The notes beneath the pieces were generated by a model. That model made no database searches, had not been told where the DNA came from, and saw only the letters and a list, made by a program, of their open reading frames with translations. A stretch of 5,935 bases of DNA. It comes from Pseudomonadota bacterium. GTDB lineage: Bacteria; Pseudomonadota; Gammaproteobacteria; Burkholderiales; Burkholderiaceae_B. Of the stretch, positions 1 through 5,821 are shown piece after piece. How positions within the stretch are numbered: position 1 is the first letter of the stretch; each line of letters begins with the position of its first letter. The position numbers and the translations under genes are program-made. Where the stretch lies: positions 1-5,935 of the forward strand of contig JAJYRX010000099.1 of assembly GCA_021793875.1 (NCBI GenBank), given 5' to 3'.

Positions 1-264
1 ATTGCCCGTATACAGTTGCAGCTCTTGGCTGAAAGGCTTGCTGATAAAGATATGGTTTTGGACGTATCTGACGATGCAATAGCTCAGCTAGCCAAAGCAG
101 GTTTTGACCCAGTTTTTGGCGCAAGGCCTTTAAAGCGAGCTATACAGCAAAATATAGAAAACCCGGTTGCAAAACTTATTATTGAAGGCCAATTTGGTTC
201 AGGGGATGTTATACCTGTTGGCTGGTCTAATGGTGAATTTACTTTTAGCCGTACACTTCAGTAA
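1..264 (+). CDS. clpB: ClpB disaggregase, C-terminal fragment (5' end outside window)
   Basis: This is the last 87 codons of the ATP-dependent chaperone ClpB (Hsp100), a cytoplasmic hexamer that works with DnaK/DnaJ/GrpE to pull proteins out of aggregates. The reading frame is open from base 1 and ends at TAA 262-264; the TTG at 16 is not a real start. What is visible is the small C-terminal subdomain of the second AAA+ module (D2). The segment FDPVFGARPLKRAIQQ is the sensor-2 region, with the conserved GAR arginine that contacts nucleotide, followed by IENPVAK and a short beta-rich tail, as in Escherichia coli ClpB. Walker motifs and the middle coiled coil lie upstream of the window. The gene is convergent with queH, with one base between the stop codons, so its transcript probably ends inside queH (see the hairpin at 302-337). 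Family assignment is firm; ClpA/ClpC are less likely because the tail matches ClpB. Confidence 0.93.
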   Translation: MARIQLQLLAERLADKDMVLDVSDDAIAQLAKAGFDPVFGARPLKRAIQQNIENPVAKLIIEGQFGSGDVIPVGWSNGEFTFSRTLQ

Positions 265-265
265 G

Positions 266-916
266 CTAGTTTTTACCGTAAAACTTTATGCCTATTTCAA
301 TTGGCGGCCTCCCTTTGGAGCGCCGCCATTTGTTTGTGTCGCGCAGCGAATAAACACAACCGCAATATTCTTGCTGGTAGAACTGCTCTCGTTTGCTGAT
401 TTCTAGCATGCGTGCCGACCCGCCACCTTTGCGCCAGTTGTATGTCCAGTATATAAGGTCTGGATATCGCTCGGCAGCTCGTTCGCCGCACATGTTTATT
501 TGATCCATATCTTTCCAGCGCGAAATTCCTAAAGAGCTGGTTATGGTGTCAAAGCCGTTTTCGTGAGCATAAAGGGCAGTACGCTCAAAGCGCATGTCGA
601 AGCAAACAGTACACCGTATTCCGCGTTCTGGATCGTTCTCAAGCCCACGTACACGTTCAAACCAGTTGTCTAGATCGTAGTCAGCGTCTATGAACTCTAT
701 GTTGTGCTTTTCCGCAAAACGTATGTTTTCTTCTTTTCTTATAAGGTATTCACGCTCGGGATGAATATTTGGGTTATAGAAAAAAATGGAGTAATCAATG
801 CCCGATGCCGTCATGGCTTCCATGACTTCACCCGAACAGGGTGCACAGCAAGAGTGCATTAATACTTTCTTGCGCTTATCGGGTAGCTGTAGAACTGGTC
901 GGTTATTGGTGGTCAT
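266..916 (-). CDS. queH: Epoxyqueuosine reductase QueH
   Basis: Complete 216-residue protein of the QueH (formerly DUF208) family, which reduces epoxyqueuosine to queuosine in the anticodon wobble position of tRNAs for Tyr, His, Asn and Asp. QueH is the cobalamin-independent, non-homologous replacement of QueG. Family cysteines are all visible: HSCCAPC at residues 21-27 with the adjacent pair C23-C24 and C27, then C102-x2-C105 in RCTVCFDMR and C185-x-C187 in YCGCVYS. These fit the family's iron-sulfur cluster and additional metal or redox site. The conserved TSSLGISRWKD (126-136) is also present. The ATG at 916 is the first start after an in-frame stop upstream, but no convincing Shine-Dalgarno precedes it. 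The next ATG (residue 20) would remove part of the first strand, so 916 is preferred. The gene is divergent from the formate dehydrogenase operon and has no evident functional tie to it. Stop TAG is one base from the clpB stop. Confidence 0.92.
   Translation of the reverse strand: MTTNNRPVLQLPDKRKKVLMHSCCAPCSGEVMEAMTASGIDYSIFFYNPNIHPEREYLIRKEENIRFAEKHNIEFIDADYDLDNWFERVRGLENDPERGIRCTVCFDMRFERTALYAHENGFDTITSSLGISRWKDMDQINMCGERAAERYPDLIYWTYNWRKGGGSARMLEISKREQFYQQEYCGCVYSLRDTNKWRRSKGRPPIEIGIKFYGKN
302..337 (+). terminator. Probable clpB intrinsic terminator inside queH
   Basis: Bases 302-308 (TGGCGGC) pair with 322-328 (GCCGCCA) and 309-312 (CTCC) with 317-320 (GGAG), leaving a CTTT loop and one bulged C at 321. 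This gives an 11-bp GC-rich stem. On the + strand it is followed by a T-rich tail (TTTGTTTGT after base 328), the order expected of a terminator for clpB, whose stop lies 37 bases upstream. On the minus strand the hairpin is not followed by a T run, so queH transcription should pass through it. The T tract is interrupted by G, so efficiency may be partial. It lies wholly within the last codons of queH. Confidence 0.5.
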
Positions 917-979
917 TAGAAATTTAGTATGCGAAAGAGTTTTAATTCGGTTAGATCATCATTTTATCGAATTTATATA

Positions 980-1009
980 AGTATAAAAAGCATTTGATTT
1001 AAACATCAA
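980..1009 (-). promoter_or_regulatory. Candidate sigma-70 promoter for queH
   Basis: Read on the minus strand, TTGATG (1009-1004, four of six matches to the -35 consensus) is followed after 18 bp by TATACT (985-980, five of six matches to the -10 consensus). Transcription would begin near 973, giving an untranslated leader of about 57 bases before the queH ATG. The inverted repeat at 992-1011 covers the -35 and most of the spacer. Assigned by eye only. Confidence 0.45.
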
Positions 1010-1011
1010 AT
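992..1011. repeat. Perfect 7-bp inverted repeat, possible operator
   Basis: ATTTGAT (992-998) and ATCAAAT (1005-1011) are perfect inverted arms separated by six bases. The arms resemble FNR/CRP-family half-sites (TTGAT...ATCAA), but the spacing is two bases too long for FNR (four-base spacer) and the arrangement does not fit CRP (TGTGA-N6-TCACA). It overlaps the candidate queH promoter and sits about 155 bp upstream of the formate dehydrogenase start, so a bound protein could affect either gene. The binding protein is unknown. Confidence 0.4.
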
Positions 1012-1045
1012 ATTTGCGTACTAACATACTCTTATACATGTCAAG

Positions 1046-1055
1046 GGGTATACCC
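1046..1055. repeat. 10-bp perfect palindrome GGGTATACCC
   Basis: A perfect 10-bp GC-edged palindrome in otherwise AT-rich intergenic DNA, about 110 bp upstream of the alpha-subunit start. It shares the GTATAC core with the palindrome TTGTATACAA at 1118-1127; the centres are 72 bp apart. Possible operator, function unknown; short palindromes of this size can occur by chance. Confidence 0.3.
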
Positions 1056-1059
1056 GCAC

Positions 1060-1088
1060 TTGTATCATGGTTAAACTAATGATTTAAT
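1060..1088 (+). promoter_or_regulatory. Weak candidate promoter for the formate dehydrogenase operon
   Basis: TTGTAT (1060-1065) and TTTAAT (1083-1088) are separated by 17 bp. The -10 matches five of six consensus bases but the -35 only three of six, as expected for an activated promoter or a chance match. Start of transcription would be near 1095, giving a leader of about 70 bases that contains the hairpin at 1103-1125. No clear FNR box, NarL heptamer pair or sigma-54 element was seen by eye. Confidence 0.25.
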
Positions 1089-1102
1089 AAATTAGAAGTT
1101 TC

Positions 1103-1125
1103 GTATATAACCGCTCGTTGTATAC
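1103..1125 (+). repeat. 9-bp inverted repeat / possible leader hairpin upstream of alpha subunit
   Basis: GTATATAAC (1103-1111) and GTTGTATAC (1117-1125) form a 9-bp inverted repeat around a five-base loop (CGCTC). The single mismatch in DNA becomes a U-G wobble in RNA, so all nine pairs can form in a transcript. It lies 27 bases upstream of the Shine-Dalgarno sequence and partly overlaps the perfect palindrome TTGTATACAA (1118-1127). It could be a protein-binding dyad or an mRNA leader stem; there is no T run, so it is not an intrinsic terminator. Confidence 0.35.
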
Positions 1126-1165
1126 AAATGGCGGAAATAAGTTGTGATTTTTAGGAGATGTCCAA

Positions 1166-4100
1166 ATGGATATGAACCGGAGGGAGTTCTTCCGGGTCAG
1201 TGCTGCAGGGCTGGCAGGCTCTAGCCTTGTGGCTATGGGGTTCTCACCCACAGAAGTGTTGGCTTCTACACGACACTTTAAACTGGCCCAAACAACAGAA
1301 ACCCGTAGTATTTGCCCATATTGTTCAGTAAGTTGTGGCTTGGTTGTATATACGTTAGGTGATAAGGCCAAAAACGTACATCCAAGCATTGTTCATATTG
1401 AGGGAGATCCGGACAATCCGGTTAACCGTGGCACCTTATGTCCCAAGGGCGCTGGTGTTATGGATATGGTACAAAGTGAAAACCGTGTAACCAAGCCCCA
1501 AGTACGGGAAGCCGGGTCCAGTGAATGGAAAGAAATTTCCTGGCAAGATGCCATTGATCGCATCGCTCGTCACATGAAAGACGACCGTGATGAAAATATA
1601 ATTCTTAAAAATGACAAAGGGGTCACAGTAAACCGCTGGAATAGCACCGGTTTTCTGATATCATCCGCTGCCTCTAATGAGTCAGGTTATTTGTCAGTCA
1701 AGGTCGCACGTGGCCTTGGTATGGTTGCACTAGATACGCAAGCACGTATATGACACGCGCCAACGGTGTCCAGTCTGGGCCCAACATTTGGTCGCGGTGC
1801 AATGACAAACTCATGGACCGACATCCAAAACACTGACATGGTGTTAATCATGGGCGGTAACGCTGCCGAGGCTCACCCGTGTGGTTTTAAGTGGGTTTCT
1901 GAAGCCATGCAAAAGCGTAACGCCAAGCTTATTGTGGTAGATCCGCGTTTTACGCGTTCCGCCGCAGTTGCTGATACCTACGCGCCTATACGTGTAGGAA
2001 CCGATATCGCTTTCCTTGGTGGTGTAATAAATTACTTACTAACCAACGATAAAATCCACCACGAATACGTAAAGCACTACACCGATGCAACATTCATAGT
2101 TAAAGATACCTATAAATTCGAAAACGGAATGTTCAGCGGATACGATGCAAGCAAGCGTCAGTACGACAAGTCATCCTGGGGTTACGAAATGGGCCCCGAC
2201 GGATACATACGTACCGACGACTCCATGCAGCATCCACGAAGTGTGTTCCAGCTTCTTAAGAAGCATTACAGCCGTTATACCCCCGATGTTGTTTCAAACA
2301 TAACTGGTACGCCTGAAGATAAGTTCCTGCAAATCTGTGAAGATATCGCTAAAACCAGTGCGTCAGATAAGGTCATGACCATATGCTATGCACTTGGTTG
2401 GACACAGCACTCGGTTGGTTCGCAAAATATTCGTACCATGGCCATGATACAGCTGCTGCTGGGCAACATGGGTCGTCCAGGTGGTGGTGTAAACGCTTTG
2501 CGTGGTCACGCAAACGTGCAAGGTATAACTGACATGAACGCATACTCTGAAGTTCTGTCTGGTTATATGCTAGCTCCAACCGACGATGATCCAACTCGTG
2601 AAATCTATCTGAAAAAGCGTACGCCAAAACCCTTGCGTCCAAACCAGATGGCGTTTCCACAAAACTTTCCTAAGTGGTTCACCAGCCTAATGAAGGCATA
2701 TTATGGTGATGCCGCAACGCCCGAAAACGACTTCGCCTACGATTGGGTGCCCAAGCGCGATAAAGGCTACGACGTTATGGCCATGTTCGAGTACATGCAT
2801 CAGGGCGAAATGAACGGCTTTATTTGTCAGGGCTTTAACCCTATTGGTTCCGCGCCAAACAAAGGTAAAGTTACGGAAGCTCTATCTAAGCTTAAGTATT
2901 TGGTCATAATCGATCCACTAGAAACAGAAACCAGTGAGTTCTGGAAAAACTTTGGTCCATTCCACGATGTAGATCCATCTACCATACAAACCGAAGTTTT
3001 CCGATTACCATCCAACTGTTTTGTAGAAGAAACTGCCTCTTTTACAAACTCCAGTAGGGTAATTAACTGGAAAGAGGCAGCGTTACCCCCTCCGGGTAAA
3101 GCAAAGGTCGATTCCGAAATAGTAGCTCTACTATTTAACCGAATACGAGATCTCTATAAAGAAGAAGGTGGCACACTAACAGAGCCCGTGTTTGGCCTCG
3201 ACTGGCCTTACGTTAACCCGCTTAAGCCTTCATCAGAAGAGCTATTGCGTGAAATTAACGGTAAAGTGCTTACCGACGTGCTTGAGCCTGCCGATCCAGA
3301 TGATCCTGATGCACCACGTAAAGTGTTGCTGAAAGCCGGTACGCAAGTGCCAGGTTTCGCAATGTTGCAAGATGACGGCTCAACCTCTTGTGGTAACTGG
3401 ATCTACTCCGGCTGCTGGACTGAAGCCGGTAACCAAACTTCACGTCGTAGCCTATACGATCCAACTGGTCTTGGTGTGTACCCTGAGTGGGGCTTTTCAT
3501 GGCCAGCTAACCGTCGCATACTTTATAACCGTGCTAGTGCCGATACCAAAGGCCGACCATGGGATCCTAAGCGTAGTTATCTTGCTTGGCGTGGTACTTG
3601 GGCCGGTGGTGCTGATGTGCCCGACATGCGTCCAGATGCCGCTCCTGAAGAAAACGTTGGGCCATTCATTATGAACCCCGAAGGTGTAGCTCGTTTGTAT
3701 TCAGTAGGTCTTGCCGAGGGGCCATTCCCAGAGCATTACGAGCCTTTTGAATCACCCATAGGAGTTAACCCTCTGCATCCTGACAACGACAAGGCCATTA
3801 GCAACCCGGCTGCTCGTGTATATGAACAGGATTGGGAGCACTTTGGTACCAAAGATGAATTCCCTTATGCGGCTACAACCTATAGGCTTACCGAGCATCA
3901 TCATTTCTGGACAAAGCATGCGCGCAGTAATGCTGTAACGCAGCCATCCCAGTTTGTTGAAGTTGGTGAGGCGCTTGCCAAAGAAAAGGGCATAAAGCAT
4001 GGTGACAAGGTCAGGGTGCGTAGTAAGCGCGGAGAAGTAGTAGCGTCTTGTGTCGTTACCAAGCGCATAATGCCTCTGAATATAAACGGCCAGGTTGTGC

Positions 4101-4246
4101 ACCAGGTTGGTATTCCTATCCATTGGGGCTTTAAGGGTGTTACCCACGATGGTTATATAGCTAACTCGCTAACACCATTCGTAGGTGATGCTAACTCGCA
4201 AACTCCCGAGTTCAAAGCCTTCTTGGTTAACATAGAAAAGGTGTAA
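1166..4246 (+). CDS. fdnG: Formate dehydrogenase alpha subunit, selenoprotein (UGA at 1751-1753 read as Sec)
   Basis: Catalytic subunit of the respiratory formate dehydrogenase, oxidising formate to CO2 at a Mo-bis-MGD centre in the periplasm. The 1026-residue product is one protein; the in-frame TGA encodes Sec196, the same number as in E. coli FdnG (about 1015 residues), and is followed by the conserved His197. A Tat signal (NRREFF, residues 4-9, then a hydrophobic stretch to about 26) begins the protein. C50, C53, C57 and C92 bind a [4Fe-4S] cluster. The molybdopterin oxidoreductase core follows, including FGRGAMTN (208-215) and the GNMGRPGGG loop (near 435-445); the dinucleotide-binding domain covers about 905-1015. 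ATG 1166 has AGGAG at 1153-1157, eight bases upstream; ATG 1172 is a weaker alternative. The beta-subunit gene starts four bases after TAA 4244-4246. Whether it is the nitrate-linked (fdnG) or aerobic (fdoG) isozyme cannot be decided from sequence. Confidence 0.96.
1751..1753 (+). other. Selenocysteine codon (TGA, Sec196)
   Basis: This TGA interrupts an otherwise continuous frame. The residues around it, QARI-U-HAPTV, match the active-site region of FdnG/FdoG, where Sec is the molybdenum ligand followed by a conserved histidine. The frame continues from base 1754 with no shift, and strong family similarity resumes at once (SLGPTFGRGAMTN). Decoding requires SelB, tRNA-Sec and the hairpin just downstream. 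Confidence 0.96.
1754..1797 (+). promoter_or_regulatory. Bacterial SECIS element for UGA recoding
   Basis: The upper stem pairs G1765-C1782, G1766-C1781, G1768-C1780, U1769-G1779, C1770-G1778 and C1771-G1777, with U1767 bulged and the loop AGUCU (1772-1776). Counting the U of UGA as 1, the bulged U is at 17 and the loop G-U at 23-24, the same positions SelB recognises in E. coli fdhF. A lower stem can form between 1756-1763 and 1788-1796 with one bulged U at 1792. The element is inside the coding region, as is usual in bacteria. Confidence 0.94.
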
Positions 4247-4249
4247 CAA

Positions 4250-5131
4250 ATGGCCAATTCACAATTAAACATTGTTGCTCGCTCGGCCACTACCACGCCT
4301 TCACCGTCGGTGCGTGACACACCTAAGGTGGCTAAGCTTATCGACGAATCCAAGTGTATTGGATGCAAAGCGTGTCAAGTAGCCTGTATGAGCTGGAACG
4401 ACCTGCGTGACGATATCGGTGAAAACGTAGGTGTATACGATAACCCAACCGATCTCACACCCGAGTCATGGACAGTAATGCGCTTCTTTGAGGTAGAGCC
4501 CGAAGAAGGTAGCCTGGAGTGGCTAATCCGTAAAGACGGCTGTATGCATTGTGCCGAGCCGGGCTGCCTTAAGGCATGCCCGTCACCTGGCGCAATAGTT
4601 CAGTATTCAAACGGAATTGTCGATTTCAACTCCGAAAACTGTATTGGCTGCGGTTACTGCGTAATAGGTTGTCCGTTCGATGTACCTCGTATAAGCGAAG
4701 TCGATAACAAAGCATACAAATGCACGCTATGCTCAGACCGCGTTAACGTGGGGCTAGAGCCTGCTTGTGTAAAAACCTGTCCTACTGGTGCCATTACTTT
4801 TGGCACCAAAGACGATATGGTTAGTTATGCCAACGACCGTGTTTCTCAACTTCAAGACCGTGGTTACCAGAATGCTGGTTTATATAACCCAGAAGGGGTT
4901 GGCGGTACACACGTAATGTATGTGCTGAAACACGCCGATAAACCCGAGCTGGAAGACTTACCCGCTAATCCACAAATAAGCCCATCCGTAGGTGTTTGGA
5001 AGGGCTTAGCCAAGCCGGTGGCACTTGCCGGTATGGCGCTGGCAGTTCTTGGTGGCTTCTTCCATTACATGAAGGTTGGTCCGCTTGGCCGTAACAAATC
5101 AGAAGAAACCGATTCGGAGGATCAGGCATGA
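4250..5131 (+). CDS. fdnH: Formate dehydrogenase beta (iron-sulfur) subunit
   Basis: Electron-transfer subunit of 293 residues (E. coli FdnH is nearly the same length) that carries electrons from the alpha subunit to the cytochrome b subunit. Sixteen cysteines form four ferredoxin-type [4Fe-4S] sites: C36/C39/C42/C46, C98/C101/C106/C110, C131/C134/C137/C141 and C158/C161/C173/C177; in the folded protein the last cysteine of one group typically joins the next cluster. One membrane helix (about 255-274, PVALAGMALAVLGGFF) anchors the protein, followed by a short acidic cytoplasmic tail (SEETDSEDQA). There is no signal peptide of its own, consistent with export bound to the Tat-tagged alpha subunit. 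ATG 4250 follows the alpha stop by three bases, with AAGG (4238-4241) inside the end of the alpha gene as ribosome site. Its TGA overlaps the gamma start by four bases (ATGA), suggesting translational coupling. Confidence 0.96.
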   Translation: MANSQLNIVARSATTTPSPSVRDTPKVAKLIDESKCIGCKACQVACMSWNDLRDDIGENVGVYDNPTDLTPESWTVMRFFEVEPEEGSLEWLIRKDGCMHCAEPGCLKACPSPGAIVQYSNGIVDFNSENCIGCGYCVIGCPFDVPRISEVDNKAYKCTLCSDRVNVGLEPACVKTCPTGAITFGTKDDMVSYANDRVSQLQDRGYQNAGLYNPEGVGGTHVMYVLKHADKPELEDLPANPQISPSVGVWKGLAKPVALAGMALAVLGGFFHYMKVGPLGRNKSEETDSEDQA

Positions 5132-5748
5132 GCAAGTTAATACAGCGTTATACAGACGGTGAGCGCATGAACCACTGGTTCATAGCCATTATGTTTGTAT
5201 TAGCGGGTTTATCAGGCCTTGCATTATTTCATCCAGCCATGTACTTTTTCACCAATTTATTTGGTGGTGGTGCCTGGACCAGAATATTGCACCCGTTTCT
5301 TGGCTCATTAATGTTTCTTGCGTTTATATTAATGTTTTTCCGCTTCTGGCGTGACAACATTTTTAATTCGCAAGACAAACAATGGCGCAAGCAATCGTGC
5401 AAAATGCTCAAAGGCGATATCTCCGAAATGCCCGAGGTAGGTAAGTATAACTTTGGGCAAAAAATGGTGTTTTGGCTTATGACATTAAGCCTTGTTGCTC
5501 TTGTGGTAACGGGCGTAATGTTCTGGAGGCCCTGGTTTACACCGTTCTTCGACATATCCATAATGCGTATAGCTGCACTAGTGCATGCCATATCAGCTGT
5601 AATACTAATACTATCAGTAATAGTACATGTATATGCAGCAATATGGGTTAAGGGAAGCGTACAAGCCATGACTACCGGTAAAGTAGACGAGTCTTGGGCT
5701 CGCACTCACCATGCATTGTGGTATAAGAAGGAAACTGGTAAACAGTAA
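5128..5748 (+). CDS. fdnI: Formate dehydrogenase gamma subunit (cytochrome b556)
   Basis: Integral membrane diheme cytochrome b of 206 residues that takes electrons from the beta subunit and reduces quinone. Four hydrophobic helices are visible, at about 15-34, 53-73, 113-133 and 148-173. Histidines H16, H55, H153 and H167 sit exactly two residues below the E. coli FdnI heme ligands (18, 57, 155, 169), so both b hemes should be bound. H16 lies in the conserved RMNHW segment. The ATG at 5128 overlaps the beta TGA and has a strong GGAGG (5116-5120) seven bases upstream. The product is slightly shorter than E. coli FdnI (217). In the last helix every isoleucine from 143 to 172 is ATA and every leucine is CTA. 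A strong terminator starts 29 bases after the stop TAA (5746-5748). Family is firm; fdnI versus fdoI is not resolved. Confidence 0.95.
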   Translation: MSKLIQRYTDGERMNHWFIAIMFVLAGLSGLALFHPAMYFFTNLFGGGAWTRILHPFLGSLMFLAFILMFFRFWRDNIFNSQDKQWRKQSCKMLKGDISEMPEVGKYNFGQKMVFWLMTLSLVALVVTGVMFWRPWFTPFFDISIMRIAALVHAISAVILILSVIVHVYAAIWVKGSVQAMTTGKVDESWARTHHALWYKKETGKQ

Positions 5749-5777
5749 CTACTTAAATTGCCATTAGATATCAAATT

Positions 5778-5805
5778 AGTGGCGGGCATTGCCCGCCACT
5801 TTTTT
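5778..5805 (+). terminator. Strong intrinsic terminator after the formate dehydrogenase operon
   Basis: AGTGGCGGGC (5778-5787) and GCCCGCCACT (5791-5800) form a perfect 10-bp stem with an ATT loop, directly followed by five T (5801-5805). This is a textbook rho-independent terminator on the + strand. It ends only 16 bases before the fdhE start, so it separates the structural genes from the accessory gene. Confidence 0.93.
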
Positions 5806-5806
5806 A

Positions 5807-5819
5807 GTAGGAGTCCTAC
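5807..5819 (+). promoter_or_regulatory. Small hairpin covering the fdhE ribosome-binding site
   Basis: GTAGG (5807-5811) pairs with CCTAC (5815-5819) around the loop AGT. The Shine-Dalgarno AGGAG (5809-5813), eight bases from GTG 5822, lies in the 5' arm and loop. A stem this short is only marginally stable, but it could lower fdhE translation, in line with a GTG start and an upstream terminator. Confidence 0.4.
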
Positions 5820-5821
5820 AG

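Noticed and set aside
992..1011. FNR-binding site
   Set aside because: The half-sites look right, but the spacer is six bases rather than four, and no other TTGAT-N4-ATCAA match was seen in the intergenic region.
1046..1055. NarL heptamer pair
   Set aside because: TACCC and GGGTA occur but face the opposite way to the usual 7-2-7 inverted site and the heptamers are incomplete.
1101..1127. ModE (molybdate) binding site, tempting next to a Mo enzyme
   Set aside because: The TATATAAC element is present, but the arms are turned inside out compared with the known ModE arrangement, so it does not fit.
1158..1160. ATG just after the Shine-Dalgarno, as alternative start for the alpha subunit
   Set aside because: It is out of frame with the coding region and directly abuts AGGAG, too close for initiation.
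1166..1753. Separate short oxidoreductase gene or pseudogene caused by a nonsense mutation
   Set aside because: The TGA lies at the family's selenocysteine position, is followed by a correctly spaced SECIS hairpin, and the frame continues intact to 4246.
3752..4147. 131-codon open frame on the minus strand within the alpha gene
   Set aside because: Antisense to a well-conserved coding region, with no sign of its own translation; likewise the other overlapping frames at 297-491, 798-980, 1084-1389, 2373-2660, 2827-3015, 3270-3500, 3372-3674 and 4153-4368.
5229..5705. 158-codon open frame on the minus strand
   Set aside because: It lies antisense to the complete cytochrome b gene, has no recognisable family features and no ribosome site; it is a shadow of the real gene.
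5749..5777. Own promoter for fdhE (TTGCCA at 5758-5763 as -35)
   Set aside because: The expected -10 position falls on GGCGGG in the terminator stem, which is no -10 element.
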